A stretch of DNA of 39,373 nucleotides from an uncultured Clostridia bacterium (GCA_948443805.1 CAOJUB010000018.1:1-39373), one strand, 5' to 3'; counted from the stretch's first letter, positions 25,745-33,603 are shown. A program made the numbers and translations. Notes: generated from the letters alone by a model not told the origin.

Positions 25745-26602
25745 ATGGTAAAAGTGGTTGGCGTGCGGTTTAAAAAGGCCGGCAAGGTATATTATTTTGA
25801 TCCCGGCGCGCTGGAACCGGCAAAGGACGAGCCGGTCATTGTCGAGACGGTTCGGGGGCTGGAGATCGGCCGGGTGGTAATTCCCTGCCGCGAAATGGAA
25901 GAAAACGAAAAGTTTATGCCGCTCAGTCCGGTAATCCGGATTGCGACGCCGGCAGACCTTGCACAGGATGAAAGCAATTCTGAAAAAGAGAAGGAAGCCT
26001 TTCGTATCTGCGAGGAGAAAATTGCAAAACATAAGTTACTCATGAAGCTGATCGACGTGGAATATACGTTTGACAACAATAAGATTATCTTTAGTTTTGT
26101 TGCTGACGGAAGAATTGATTTCCGGGACCTGGTAAAAGATTTGGCTTCGGTTTTCCGCACCCGGATCGAACTGCGGCAGATCGGCGTGCGGGATGAAACC
26201 AAGACGATCGGCGGTTTGGGCGTCTGCGGCAGAAAGATTTGCTGCACGGATTTTTTGAGCGAATTTACGCCGGTTTCTGTCAAAATGGCCAAAGATCAGT
26301 CTCTTTCCACCAATCCTCAGAAAATTTCCGGCGCATGCGGAAAATTGATCTGCTGCCTGAATTATGAACAGGCGGCATATGAGGAAGCTTATAAGACCAT
26401 TCCCCGGGTCGGCAGTTATGTGCAGACGCCGGAAGGCAGGGGCACAGTGGTGGAATCGAATGTGGTGAGCGAAAAGGTGAAAGTCCGCGTTGAAAAAGAC
26501 GATACGACGGCGCTGAGTGTTTTTGCCGCCGGAGAGGTGAAAATGATCCGTCCGCAGGCGAAAAAACAGGAGGCTGCCGCCGAACCCGAAACCGAGCAAT
26601 GA
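25745..26602 (+). CDS. ricT: RicT/YaaT, PSP1-domain regulator of RNA maturation
   Basis: RicT (YaaT) works with RicA and RicF. In Bacillus the trio binds [4Fe-4S] clusters and is needed for RNase Y-dependent maturation of several mRNAs. The ATG at 25745 is chosen because GAAAGGA ends 12 bases upstream; in-frame starts at 25724 and 25733 sit on or before that site. The product has 285 residues. PSP1-type sequence spans about 60-215, with Val-Val-Gly-Val-Arg-Phe at the N-terminus. The cysteine groups Cys-Gly-Arg-Lys-Ile-Cys-Cys near 163 and Cys-Gly-Lys-Leu-Ile-Cys-Cys near 199 are the expected cluster ligands. The last 20 residues are Glu/Ala-rich. Confidence 0.94.
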   Translation: MVKVVGVRFKKAGKVYYFDPGALEPAKDEPVIVETVRGLEIGRVVIPCREMEENEKFMPLSPVIRIATPADLAQDESNSEKEKEAFRICEEKIAKHKLLMKLIDVEYTFDNNKIIFSFVADGRIDFRDLVKDLASVFRTRIELRQIGVRDETKTIGGLGVCGRKICCTDFLSEFTPVSVKMAKDQSLSTNPQKISGACGKLICCLNYEQAAYEEAYKTIPRVGSYVQTPEGRGTVVESNVVSEKVKVRVEKDDTTALSVFAAGEVKMIRPQAKKQEAAAEPETEQ

Positions 26603-26664
26603 CCGTTCGGAAAACAGCCTGTTTCTTCGGATCGAGGAAAAAATTGAAACTTTTGCAAAACCTC

Positions 26665-26693
26665 TTGAAAAAAACGGAAGAATATGCTATGAT
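26665..26693 (+). promoter_or_regulatory. Sigma-A promoter for the ferredoxin gene
   Basis: TTGAAA (26665-26670), 17 bases, TATGAT (26688-26693). The leader is about 80 bases. The ribosome-binding site CGGAGG precedes the ferredoxin ATG. Confidence 0.75.
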
Positions 26694-26778
26694 ACAACAC
26701 AGATAACGGCAGGAAGGGCTCCGGCTCCGGATTTACTTTCTGCGTTGTACTTCAATCAAAAAATCGGAGGTTTTGAAC

Positions 26779-26949
26779 ATGGCACATTTTATTTCGGATG
26801 AATGTATTTCCTGCGGCGCTTGCGCAGAGGCTTGCCCGGTAGAAGCGATCAGCGAGGGCGACGGCAAATTTGTTGTTGACGCCGCTACCTGCATTGACTG
26901 CGGCGCCTGTGCAGGCACCTGCCCCGTAGGTGCAGCGCAGCCTGAATAA
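26779..26949 (+). CDS. 2[4Fe-4S] ferredoxin
   Basis: This small gene codes for 56 residues, the classic clostridial ferredoxin size. Two Cys-x2-Cys-x2-Cys-x3-Cys-Pro motifs are complete, near residues 9-20 and 38-49, giving two four-iron clusters. The protein is acidic. Ferredoxins of this kind carry low-potential electrons from pyruvate oxidation and are the donor to Rnf, whose genes end about 2 kb upstream. It has its own promoter and probable terminator. Its position, inside the holB-ricT-trmN6-rsmI chain, is where Bacillus has yabA. Confidence 0.95.
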   Translation: MAHFISDECISCGACAEACPVEAISEGDGKFVVDAATCIDCGACAGTCPVGAAQPE

Positions 26950-27040
26950 GGTTTGGCTTCTCGGATTTTTGCCTTCCGCAGTTTTTTGCGGTTTGCTTCC
27001 GAGGAAAACATGACCCCGGATTTTTTTCGGGGGCTCCGGA

Positions 27041-27080
27041 AGGTATGGGTGTCGGTTTCGGCTCCATACCTTTTATCTTT
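27041..27080 (+). terminator. Probable terminator of the ferredoxin gene
   Basis: An eight-pair stem (27041-27048 with 27064-27071), loop of 15 bases, followed by TTTATCTTT. Two smaller hairpins lie upstream (26976-26991 and 27014-27032), each with a T-rich loop. Confidence 0.55.
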
Positions 27081-27114
27081 CCGGATAACAGAAAAGAAAG
27101 GCGGTCCGCAGTGC

Positions 27115-27873
27115 ATGAAATCCAAACTTCGTCTTGACCGGCTGACCGACCGGTTGTTTATTTATCAGAATCCGGAAGGGTTTTGTTTTGGTACCGACGC
27201 CGTGCTTCTTGCCTGGTTCTGCCGGCGGAAGAAGGCATCGCGGCCGGTCGATCTCTGCAGCGGAAACGGCGTGATCCCCCTGCTGCTTTCGGAGGGTTCT
27301 TATCCGGCAATTTACGGGGTGGAACTTCTTTCGGGGCAGGCGGCGCTGGCGGATCAGTCTATTGCTTATAACCGGCTTTCCGGCCGGGTTTTTATGATTC
27401 AGGGCGATCTGCGGGAGATCGGAACTCGTTTTGACGGCGGTTTTTCTCCGCTGACCTCCGGCGGTTTTGATCTCGTTACGGCGAATCCTCCGTATTCTCC
27501 TTCCGGGCAGGGGGAAGAGGCTTCCGGCAGCCGAGGGGTTGCCCGGTGTGAGAAAACCTGCACGCTGGAAGACGTGAGCCGGGCGGCGGGATTTCTTCTC
27601 GGTCACGGCGGGCGTTTTTGCCTGATCAACCGGGCGGATCGTACAGCGGAGATTTTTGCGGCCATGCGGGCTTGTTTGATAGAACCGAAGGTTCTTCTCC
27701 CGGTGATATCCAAACCGGGAAGAGGCGTTTCTTTGGTTCTTGTTGAAGGAAAAAAGGGCGCGCGTCCCGGGCTTGTTTTTGAAGAACCGCTTTTTCTTTA
27801 CGGAGCCGACGGAAGTGTTTCGGAAACGGTCCGGCAGATTTACGGAAACTGGAGAGAGAATGTCGTTTTATGA
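27115..27873 (+). CDS. trmN6: tRNA1(Val) (adenine37-N6)-methyltransferase family protein (YabB/TrmN6)
   Basis: The family methylates N6 of an adenine in a tRNA using S-adenosylmethionine. From the ATG at 27115 the product has 252 residues; the upstream in-frame ATG at 26953 runs through the ferredoxin terminator and is rejected. GAAAGGCGG lies about 11 bases before the ATG. The SAM loop Asp-Leu-Cys-Ser-Gly-Asn-Gly is near residue 46, and the catalytic Asn-Pro-Pro-Tyr near 124. The Gln-Asn-Pro-Glu-Gly-Phe-Cys-Phe-Gly-Thr-Asp-Ala opening is diagnostic of YabB relatives. It sits before rsmI, as in Bacillus. Confidence 0.92.
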   Translation: MKSKLRLDRLTDRLFIYQNPEGFCFGTDAVLLAWFCRRKKASRPVDLCSGNGVIPLLLSEGSYPAIYGVELLSGQAALADQSIAYNRLSGRVFMIQGDLREIGTRFDGGFSPLTSGGFDLVTANPPYSPSGQGEEASGSRGVARCEKTCTLEDVSRAAGFLLGHGGRFCLINRADRTAEIFAAMRACLIEPKVLLPVISKPGRGVSLVLVEGKKGARPGLVFEEPLFLYGADGSVSETVRQIYGNWRENVVL

Positions 27874-27925
27874 AAACGGCATTCCTGCGGATTTTCCGGA
27901 CGGTATTCGGAAAGGAGAGTTTTCG

Positions 27926-28756
27926 ATGAAAAAAATATCGCTGTATTGTGTCCCTACACCGATCGGTAATCTTTCGGATATGCCTCCCCGGGGATTGGAA
28001 GTGATCCGGCAGGCGGATTTTGTCGCAGCGGAAGATACCCGGAAGACCGGGCTTTTGCTTAATCATTTCGGAATCAAGAAGCCGCTGGTCAGCTATTATG
28101 AACATAACCGCCGTCAGCGCGGCGAGATGATTGTTTCCCGGCTTTTGGAGGGCGAAGTTTGTTGTCTGGTAACCGATGCCGGCACGCCTGCGGTTTCCGA
28201 CCCTGGTCAGGAGCTGGTGGAACAGTGTTTGTCTGCTGGTCTTTCCGTTTCTTCGATTCCCGGACCCTGTGCCGCGGTGACGGCGCTGTCGATGTCGGGT
28301 ATTTGTTCAAAACGGTTTTGTTTTGAAGGGTTTCTTTCTACTGCGAAAAATCGCAGGGAAGAGCATCTGTCTTCTTTGGCAAATGAAACGCGCACGATGA
28401 TTTTTTATGAAGCGCCGCACCGGCTTCGGCAGACGCTTTTCGATTTGTTTCGATTTTTCGGAGACCGAAAGGTTTCGCTTGTGCGGGAAATTTCAAAAAT
28501 TTATGAGGAAACCCTTTATACCACGCTTTCTCAGGCGATGGCTTATTATGAGGAAAAGGATCCGAAGGGCGAGTTTGTTCTTGTGATTGAAGGTTTTGGC
28601 GAAGCCGAGAAAGCGCCTGTTGACGACCATGTTCTGGAAGCCGAATTTCGTTCTCTTCTTGAACAGGGAAAGCCGAAAAGCTATGCGGCGAAAACCCTGT
28701 CGGTCAAATACGGCCGGCCGCGCCGGGAAATTTACGAGAAATTTAAAGATCTTTGA
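27926..28756 (+). CDS. rsmI: 16S rRNA (cytidine1402-2'-O)-methyltransferase
   Basis: RsmI methylates the 2'-O of C1402 in the decoding centre of 16S rRNA. From the ATG at 27926, after GGAAAGGAGAG, the product has 276 residues. An in-frame ATG at 27860 that overlaps trmN6 also has a GGAGAGAG site and would add 22 residues; the shorter form matches relatives. Motifs are Thr-Pro-Ile-Gly-Asn-Leu near residue 10, Glu-Asp-Thr-Arg-Lys-Thr near 34, Gly-Thr-Pro-Ala-Val-Ser-Asp-Pro-Gly near 84 and Pro-Gly-Pro-Cys-Ala near 109. It closes this gene chain. Confidence 0.95.
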   Translation: MKKISLYCVPTPIGNLSDMPPRGLEVIRQADFVAAEDTRKTGLLLNHFGIKKPLVSYYEHNRRQRGEMIVSRLLEGEVCCLVTDAGTPAVSDPGQELVEQCLSAGLSVSSIPGPCAAVTALSMSGICSKRFCFEGFLSTAKNRREEHLSSLANETRTMIFYEAPHRLRQTLFDLFRFFGDRKVSLVREISKIYEETLYTTLSQAMAYYEEKDPKGEFVLVIEGFGEAEKAPVDDHVLEAEFRSLLEQGKPKSYAAKTLSVKYGRPRREIYEKFKDL

Positions 28757-28822
28757 TTCTCCCGGCAATTTTGTTTGTTTCTGAAAAAAAACGCAATTTT
28801 TTTATTTGACGGAATTTAGCAG

Positions 28823-28851
28823 TTGCTTTTTTTTGCCATTTCATGTATAAT
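28823..28851 (+). promoter_or_regulatory. Sigma-A promoter for the M23 peptidase gene
   Basis: TTGCTT (28823-28828), 17 bases, TATAAT (28846-28851). The predicted start near 28858 leaves about 58 bases to the peptidase ATG. Confidence 0.72.
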
Positions 28852-28915
28852 AGATATGATAACCACGAACCGGAAACGATTTTTTCCGGTATCGGGAGAC
28901 TGAATTTCGGAAAGG

Positions 28916-30625
28916 ATGATTTTTATTCCCCGCAATCTAAATTTCAAAACCGTTTCCGAAAAGGTCGAAGTCGTCAGGAAACGGCGGGATACGCAGGAGG
29001 AAGTCAGGCGAATCGTTTCCCGGAAAACCGTTGCTTTTTCAAAAAATCATACCAAACTGGAAAGAATATTTTCAAAAGGCTTTGAAAAACTAAAAACAAC
29101 CGGGTTTTATGCCCGCATGAAAAAAATGTTCCGGCGTTTTATCCGTTTTTCTTTTTTTGAGAAAGACAGAAAACTGCTTAATGTTCATACTTCGCATACC
29201 AGTCCGCTTTATATGGCCTATGTTCATATAAGGCATTTCCTTTTCAATATTTTTCTGATTGTTCTCGGCGTGATCCGCGGCGTTCTTCCGGTCATTTTGC
29301 CGGTTGCCGGCGTAGGCATGGTTTTGCTGGTCTTTTTCGGCGCCGATCGGTATACAATTGCCCTGCGTGTTCAGCTTGACGCGCAGACAGTCGCCTATGT
29401 GGAAAGTCAGGACGTATATCAGCAGATCAATGCGCGGGTCGCCGAAGAAGTGGTGGAACGTACCGGCGAGGAATATACCATGAATTCCGCTCCTGTACTG
29501 GAACTTGCGGTGATTCCTAAAGAAGATATTACCGACCAGGACGATATCTATCATACGCTCAGCGGGATGGTTCAGGAATATATTGGCCGTTCTTACGGTG
29601 TCTTTCTGGATGGTCAGATGCTGTGTTCTCTCCGTTCGGAAAATGATTTTGAACGGCTGAAAAATGAGTTGGTTTCCTATTATGTTCCGGATGTGGCAGC
29701 GGATAACTGGGCGATTTCCAATACCTTTGAATCGGTGCGGGATACCTATGCCAGAGAATATATCCGCGATTACAGCGATTTGCTTTCGATGTTTACCACG
29801 CCTCAGGTTTCGGTTAGCTATACGGTGAAACGCGGTGATACGGTAAAAAAAATAGCGGAAGCGGCGGGCATTACCGAACCGTTGCTCCGGCTGCTGAACC
29901 GTTCGGTGAACCTTGAGGCACTTGAGCCCGGTCAGGTTCTGGAAGTCGGCCGGCCGGCGCATGAAATTACCGTAGAAAATATCAAGAGAATTACCTATAA
30001 TGAAGCAATTCCCTATACGGTTGAACATGTGGAAACCGATGAGATGTATACCGGAAGTACCCGGGTTCAGACCAGCGGTTCTGAAGGCAATTATACCTAT
30101 GTGGCTGAAATCCGTGAAATTAATGGCAAGGAAGTCTCTCGTGAGATTATCAGTAAGGTACAGACAAGAGCTCCCGTTAACCGGGTGGTGATGGTCGGAA
30201 CCAAAACCATTGCGCCGTCCGGAAGCTTTATCTGGCCGGTAAGCAGCAGCGGTTATCAGTATGTTACTTCTTATTTTGGCTGGCGGACGCTTCGCGGTTC
30301 TCCCAATTTTCACCGCGGTATTGATATGTCTGCGGCCGGAGGAACGCCGATTTATGCCGCCGACGCGGGAACCGTCGTTTTTGCCGGCTGGGATTCCGGC
30401 GGACTCGGCTATTGTGTAAAAATCAACCACGGCAATGGAATCACTTCGGTGTACGGTCATTCCCGTGCGATTGCTTCAGGCATTTATGTGGGAAAAGAGG
30501 TTTATCAGGGGCAAACGATCGCCTATGTCGGCAGTACCGGAAATTCGACCGGAAATCATCTGCATTTCGCGCTGTGCTGGTCTTCGTCCGGAACCTTTTT
30601 TGATCCCTGGCCCTCATTGAATTAG
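28916..30625 (+). CDS. Membrane-anchored LysM/G5/M23 peptidoglycan endopeptidase
   Basis: The product has 569 residues. Residues 1-100 are basic and probably cytoplasmic. Residues 106-142 hold the hydrophobic anchor. Residues 145-295 have no recognised domain. Residues 301-345 are a LysM peptidoglycan-binding domain (Tyr-Thr-Val-Lys-Arg-Gly-Asp-Thr). Residues 350-430 resemble a G5 domain. Residues 440-565 are an M23 lysostaphin-type zinc peptidase with ligands His466 and Asp470 (His-Arg-Gly-Ile-Asp) and His548/His550 (His-Leu-His). All ligands are intact, so it is probably active and cuts stem-peptide cross-bridges. The ATG at 28916 sits almost directly on a GGAAAGG site, which is poor spacing, so the true start may differ. 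It precedes murA, another cell-wall gene. Confidence 0.9.
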   Translation: MIFIPRNLNFKTVSEKVEVVRKRRDTQEEVRRIVSRKTVAFSKNHTKLERIFSKGFEKLKTTGFYARMKKMFRRFIRFSFFEKDRKLLNVHTSHTSPLYMAYVHIRHFLFNIFLIVLGVIRGVLPVILPVAGVGMVLLVFFGADRYTIALRVQLDAQTVAYVESQDVYQQINARVAEEVVERTGEEYTMNSAPVLELAVIPKEDITDQDDIYHTLSGMVQEYIGRSYGVFLDGQMLCSLRSENDFERLKNELVSYYVPDVAADNWAISNTFESVRDTYAREYIRDYSDLLSMFTTPQVSVSYTVKRGDTVKKIAEAAGITEPLLRLLNRSVNLEALEPGQVLEVGRPAHEITVENIKRITYNEAIPYTVEHVETDEMYTGSTRVQTSGSEGNYTYVAEIREINGKEVSREIISKVQTRAPVNRVVMVGTKTIAPSGSFIWPVSSSGYQYVTSYFGWRTLRGSPNFHRGIDMSAAGGTPIYAADAGTVVFAGWDSGGLGYCVKINHGNGITSVYGHSRAIASGIYVGKEVYQGQTIAYVGSTGNSTGNHLHFALCWSSSGTFFDPWPSLN

Positions 30626-30686
30626 CGCCGTTTTTTGATAGAAAAAGTTTTCGGCTCCCCGCCGGAAAAAATAGGAGATTGTGTGG

Positions 30687-31985
30687 ATGGAAAGTTATAT
30701 CATATCCGGAGGAAAACCTCTTTACGGAGAGGTTACAGTCAGCGGCTGCAAAAACGCAGCGGTTGCGATTATCCCTGCGACGATTCTTGTCAAAGGCCCT
30801 TGTGTGATTGAGAATGTCCCGATGGTAAAGGATGTTACGCAGATGCTTGATATCCTGGAAAAACTCGGCGCTTCTGTGAAAATTCTGGATGCGACGACGG
30901 TTCGGGTTGACTGCACGGGTCTTCAGTCTGCTGTTGTGGATTTCGATTCGATCAGGAAAATGCGCGGGTCCACCTATTTTATCGGCGCTTTGCTGGGGCG
31001 TTTTCATGCGGCAAAGGTCGGTTTACCCGGTGGCTGTGATCTGGGCGTCCGTCCGATCGATCAGCATATCCGGGGATTTGAAGCGCTCGGGGCGAATGCC
31101 GTTATCGAACATGGAATCGTTAATGTCAGCGCAGAGAATTTAACCGGCAGCAATATTTATATGGATATCCGCAGCGTTGGCGCGACGATCAATATCATTC
31201 TTGCTGGGGTTCTCGCCGAAGGCGTTACGGTCATAGAAAATGCCAATAAAGAGCCGCACATTGTAGACGCTGCCAATTTTCTGAATGCGATGGGTGCGAA
31301 TATCAAAGGCGCGGGCACCGATATTATAAAAATCAAAGGCGTGCCGTCGCTTCACGGCGGAACCTACGGGATCATTCCGGATCAGATTGAAGCCGGTACC
31401 TTTATGGTAGCTGCTGCGGCTTCGGGCGGACGCGTTGCGGTTCGTAATGTAATTCCAAAACATTTGGAAACGATTGCGTCCAAACTGTGCGAGGCCGGCG
31501 CTACGGTGGAGGAGTATGACGATTATCTGGTTGTTTCCCGCGAGACGGCGCCGTTGAAAAAAACAAATATCAAAACCCTTCCGTATCCCGGTTTCCCCAC
31601 CGATATGCAGCCGCAGATGACAACGCTTCTCTGCCTTGCAAAGGGAACTTCGGTGATTACCGAAGATGTGATGGATTTCCGTTTTAAATATATTGAGGAG
31701 CTTCGCCGTATGGGGGCGAAGGCTTCGGTTGACGGAAAACTTTGTATCGTGGACGGAATCGAACGCTTTATGGGGGCGACGGTTCAGGCCTGTGATCTCC
31801 GTGCCGGCGCGGCGTTGGTTATCGCCGGGCTTTGCGCTTCGGGAATTACGGAAGTTCAGGAAATTTATCATGTGGAACGCGGGTATGAAAATTTTGTTGA
31901 AAAATTGACGGCTATCGGTGCGAATATCCGGAAAGTAACCGATGACGATTCCGGTTTGCCGGGGCAGGGATTTAAAATCAGCTGA
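30687..31985 (+). CDS. murA: UDP-N-acetylglucosamine 1-carboxyvinyltransferase
   Basis: MurA makes the first committed step of peptidoglycan synthesis, adding enolpyruvate to UDP-GlcNAc. The ATG at 30687 lies eight bases after AGGAGA; the GTG at 30681 is too close to it. The product has 432 residues. The fosfomycin-target cysteine is present in Pro-Gly-Gly-Cys-Asp-Leu-Gly, near residue 115. Gly-Cys-Lys-Asn-Ala near 21 holds the catalytic lysine. Arg-Pro-Ile-Asp and Phe-Pro-Thr-Asp-Met-Gln-Pro are typical. Fosfomycin sensitivity is therefore not excluded by the active site. A GC-rich short hairpin lies just before the ribosome-binding site. Confidence 0.96.
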   Translation: MESYIISGGKPLYGEVTVSGCKNAAVAIIPATILVKGPCVIENVPMVKDVTQMLDILEKLGASVKILDATTVRVDCTGLQSAVVDFDSIRKMRGSTYFIGALLGRFHAAKVGLPGGCDLGVRPIDQHIRGFEALGANAVIEHGIVNVSAENLTGSNIYMDIRSVGATINIILAGVLAEGVTVIENANKEPHIVDAANFLNAMGANIKGAGTDIIKIKGVPSLHGGTYGIIPDQIEAGTFMVAAAASGGRVAVRNVIPKHLETIASKLCEAGATVEEYDDYLVVSRETAPLKKTNIKTLPYPGFPTDMQPQMTTLLCLAKGTSVITEDVMDFRFKYIEELRRMGAKASVDGKLCIVDGIERFMGATVQACDLRAGAALVIAGLCASGITEVQEIYHVERGYENFVEKLTAIGANIRKVTDDDSGLPGQGFKIS

Positions 31986-32002
31986 CCCGTTTGTTCCTTA
32001 TT

Positions 32003-32031
32003 TTGACCGGCATTGTTTATTTTAGTTATAG
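32003..32031 (+). promoter_or_regulatory. Possible promoter for yycJ-rlmH
   Basis: TTGACC (32003-32008), 17 bases, TTATAG (32026-32031). The -35 is good and the -10 is weaker. A short GC-rich inverted repeat lies between it and the gene. Confidence 0.5.
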
Positions 32032-32064
32032 AGGCCGCTGTTAGGCGGCGGGATGGAGTTTGTC

Positions 32065-32862
32065 ATGCAGAAAGTCCGTGTTTGCACTCTTTTCAGCGGG
32101 AGCAGCGCCAATTCTGTTTTTATTGAAGTTGGCGGCAGAGGGATTTTAATCGACGCGGGCGCGAATATTACCCGGTGCCGGGAATCGTTAGAGTCGGTGG
32201 GGTCTTCTTTTGAGAAGATCACCGCCGTTTTCGTTAAGCAAGAACAATCAGATCAAATCAAAGGCCGTTCGTGTATTTACCCGCGGGATAAAATTCCTGT
32301 TTTGGCGAATAAACCTACCTTATACGGAATCAAGTCTTCCCTGTATGATATCGATACCTCTTTTTTTCGGGAAATGCCGACCGGTTCCAAAGCTTCAGGC
32401 GGGGAATTTGAGGTTCAATCGTTTGCTACAAGCCATGACAGCGCGGAAAGCGTTGGATACATAATCACAACGCCCTCGGGAAAAATAGGGGTTATGACCG
32501 ATACCGGCGTTTGCCCGCCGGGGGGAAAAGAACTCCTTGGTTCCTGCCGCGTCGTTATTTTAGAATCCAATCATGACGAGACGATGCTTCTTTCCGGCAA
32601 ATATCCGTATTTTTTGAAAAAACGGGTTGGCGGGCCGAGAGGCCATCTTTCGAACCTTCAGGCCGGAGAGGTTCTTTCTTCGCTGGTTTCTTCCGGGACG
32701 CAGCGGGTTTTTCTCGCCCATCTCAGCAAGGAAAATAATACGCCGCGGCTGGCGATGGAAAGCGCCGAGAAGGTTCTTTGCGATCTCGGCGCGCAGCCGG
32801 GAAAGGATATTCAGGTTTCTGTTTCCCCCCGCGATATTCCATCGGAGGTTTATACGTTCTGA
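32065..32862 (+). CDS. yycJ: YycJ/WalJ-family metallo-beta-lactamase-fold protein with altered metal site
   Basis: YycJ proteins are predicted metal-dependent DNA exonucleases linked to cell-wall stress regulons. The ATG at 32065 has GGAG six bases upstream and gives 265 residues; the in-frame ATG at 32053 is possible. The family frame is clear: Ser-Gly-Ser-Ser-Ala-Asn near residue 10, Leu-Ile-Asp-Ala-Gly near 28, Ser-His-Asp with His124, Met-Thr-Asp-Thr-Gly with Asp146, Glu-Ser-Asn-His-Asp, Gly-His-Leu-Ser-Asn, and Ala-His-Leu-Ser with His219. The diagnostic His-x-His-x-Asp-His motif reads Gln59-x-Gln61-x-Asp63-Gln64. All three are CAA codons. The frame is open and otherwise well conserved, so this is substitution rather than decay. 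Classic two-metal chemistry is unlikely. It is coupled to rlmH by a one-base overlap. Confidence 0.88.
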   Translation: MQKVRVCTLFSGSSANSVFIEVGGRGILIDAGANITRCRESLESVGSSFEKITAVFVKQEQSDQIKGRSCIYPRDKIPVLANKPTLYGIKSSLYDIDTSFFREMPTGSKASGGEFEVQSFATSHDSAESVGYIITTPSGKIGVMTDTGVCPPGGKELLGSCRVVILESNHDETMLLSGKYPYFLKKRVGGPRGHLSNLQAGEVLSSLVSSGTQRVFLAHLSKENNTPRLAMESAEKVLCDLGAQPGKDIQVSVSPRDIPSEVYTF

Positions 32863-33296
32863 TGCTGAAAATTAATCTTGTTTGCGTCGGGACGTTAAAG
32901 GAAAAATATCTTGCTGATGCCTGTTCCGAATATCAAAAGCGTCTTTCCCGTTTCTGCCGGCTTTCGGTTGTGGAATTGCCGGAACTGGATCCGGAGAAAG
33001 AGGGACGACGGATTCTTGAAAAATTAGAGGGCTTTACGGTTGCCCTCTGTGTGGAGGGAAAAAAACTTTCATCCGAGGGGTTTGCCGAATTGATTGCAGC
33101 GAAAAGCCTGGAATTTTCTACGTATACGTTTGTGATCGGCGGTTCGGAGGGGCTTTCCGACGAGGTGAAAAGAAATTGCCGGTATGCGCTGTCTTTTTCG
33201 GCCATGACGTTTCCGCACCAGCTGATGCGGGTAATCTTGCTGGAACAGCTTTACCGGGGATTTATGATCAATGCTCATAATCCGTATCACAAATAA
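32862..33296 (+). CDS. rlmH: 23S rRNA (pseudouridine1915-N3)-methyltransferase
   Basis: RlmH is a SPOUT methyltransferase that modifies position 1915 in helix 69 of 23S rRNA. The product has 144 residues. Phe-Val-Ile-Gly-Gly-Ser-Glu-Gly-Leu near residue 87 and the C-terminal Pro-His-Gln-Leu-Met-Arg with Asn-Pro-Tyr-His-Lys are the SAM-knot and active-site signatures. The ATG overlaps the yycJ stop by one base, and GGAGG lies 13 bases upstream within yycJ. In Bacillus rlmH also lies downstream of the yycJ region. Confidence 0.97.
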   Translation: MLKINLVCVGTLKEKYLADACSEYQKRLSRFCRLSVVELPELDPEKEGRRILEKLEGFTVALCVEGKKLSSEGFAELIAAKSLEFSTYTFVIGGSEGLSDEVKRNCRYALSFSAMTFPHQLMRVILLEQLYRGFMINAHNPYHK

Positions 33297-33326
33297 TATA
33301 ACGGTTTGCGGTATGGAAAAATAATC

Positions 33327-33339
33327 GCCGCGTAGCGGC
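33327..33339 (+). repeat. Short GC-rich hairpin before the TSCPD gene
   Basis: GCCGC-GTA-GCGGC forms a five-pair stem immediately before the AAAGGGGA ribosome-binding site. It may affect translation of the small gene that follows, or be a processing site in the long transcript. Confidence 0.35.
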
Positions 33340-33354
33340 AAAAGGGGAATGAAA

Positions 33355-33603
33355 ATGAAAACGATTGAATTTTCACCGAAAGGCGTCTGTTCCAGAAAAA
33401 TACAGATATCACTGACCGAAGATCATATTATCCGCGATGTGACGTTTACCGGCGGCTGTGCGGGAAATACTTCCGGAATTTCAAAACTGGTGGTCGGGAT
33501 GAAGGCTGAGGATGTGATTGATCGGTTGAAAGGCACCACCTGCGGCCTGAAGCAGACTTCCTGTCCGGATCAGCTGGCCCGGGCTCTGGAATCCGCGCTT
33601 TGA
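33355..33603 (+). CDS. TSCPD-domain small protein (TIGR03905-type)
   Basis: The product has 82 residues. The ATG at 33355 is chosen because AAAGGGGA ends six bases upstream; the ATG at 33349 touches that site. The name-giving Thr-Ser-Cys-Pro-Asp motif is near residue 70, and four cysteines overall are arranged as Cys-x22-Cys and Cys-Gly-Leu...Cys-Pro. The TSCPD domain also occurs at the end of some ribonucleotide reductases, where it may bind metal. As a stand-alone protein its function is unknown. It lies between rlmH and pgcA, probably in the same transcript. Confidence 0.85.
   Translation: MKTIEFSPKGVCSRKIQISLTEDHIIRDVTFTGGCAGNTSGISKLVVGMKAEDVIDRLKGTTCGLKQTSCPDQLARALESAL

Noticed and set aside
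26953-27114. N-terminal extension of trmN6 from the ATG at 26953
   Set aside because: It would begin four bases after the ferredoxin stop, run through three hairpins including a probable terminator, and add 54 residues absent from the family.
28843-29085. An 80-codon plus-strand frame overlapping the M23 gene start
   Set aside because: It begins inside the -10 region of the promoter and has no ribosome-binding site, so it cannot be translated from that transcript.
29090-30460. A 456-codon open frame antisense to the M23 peptidase
   Set aside because: The sense strand has intact LysM and M23 motifs, a promoter and a full-length domain order. The antisense product looks like a shadow with no ribosome-binding site.
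32053-32862. Treating the YycJ-family gene as a pseudogene
   Set aside because: The frame is intact at normal length, the rest of the family motifs are conserved, and it overlaps rlmH in the usual coupled way.
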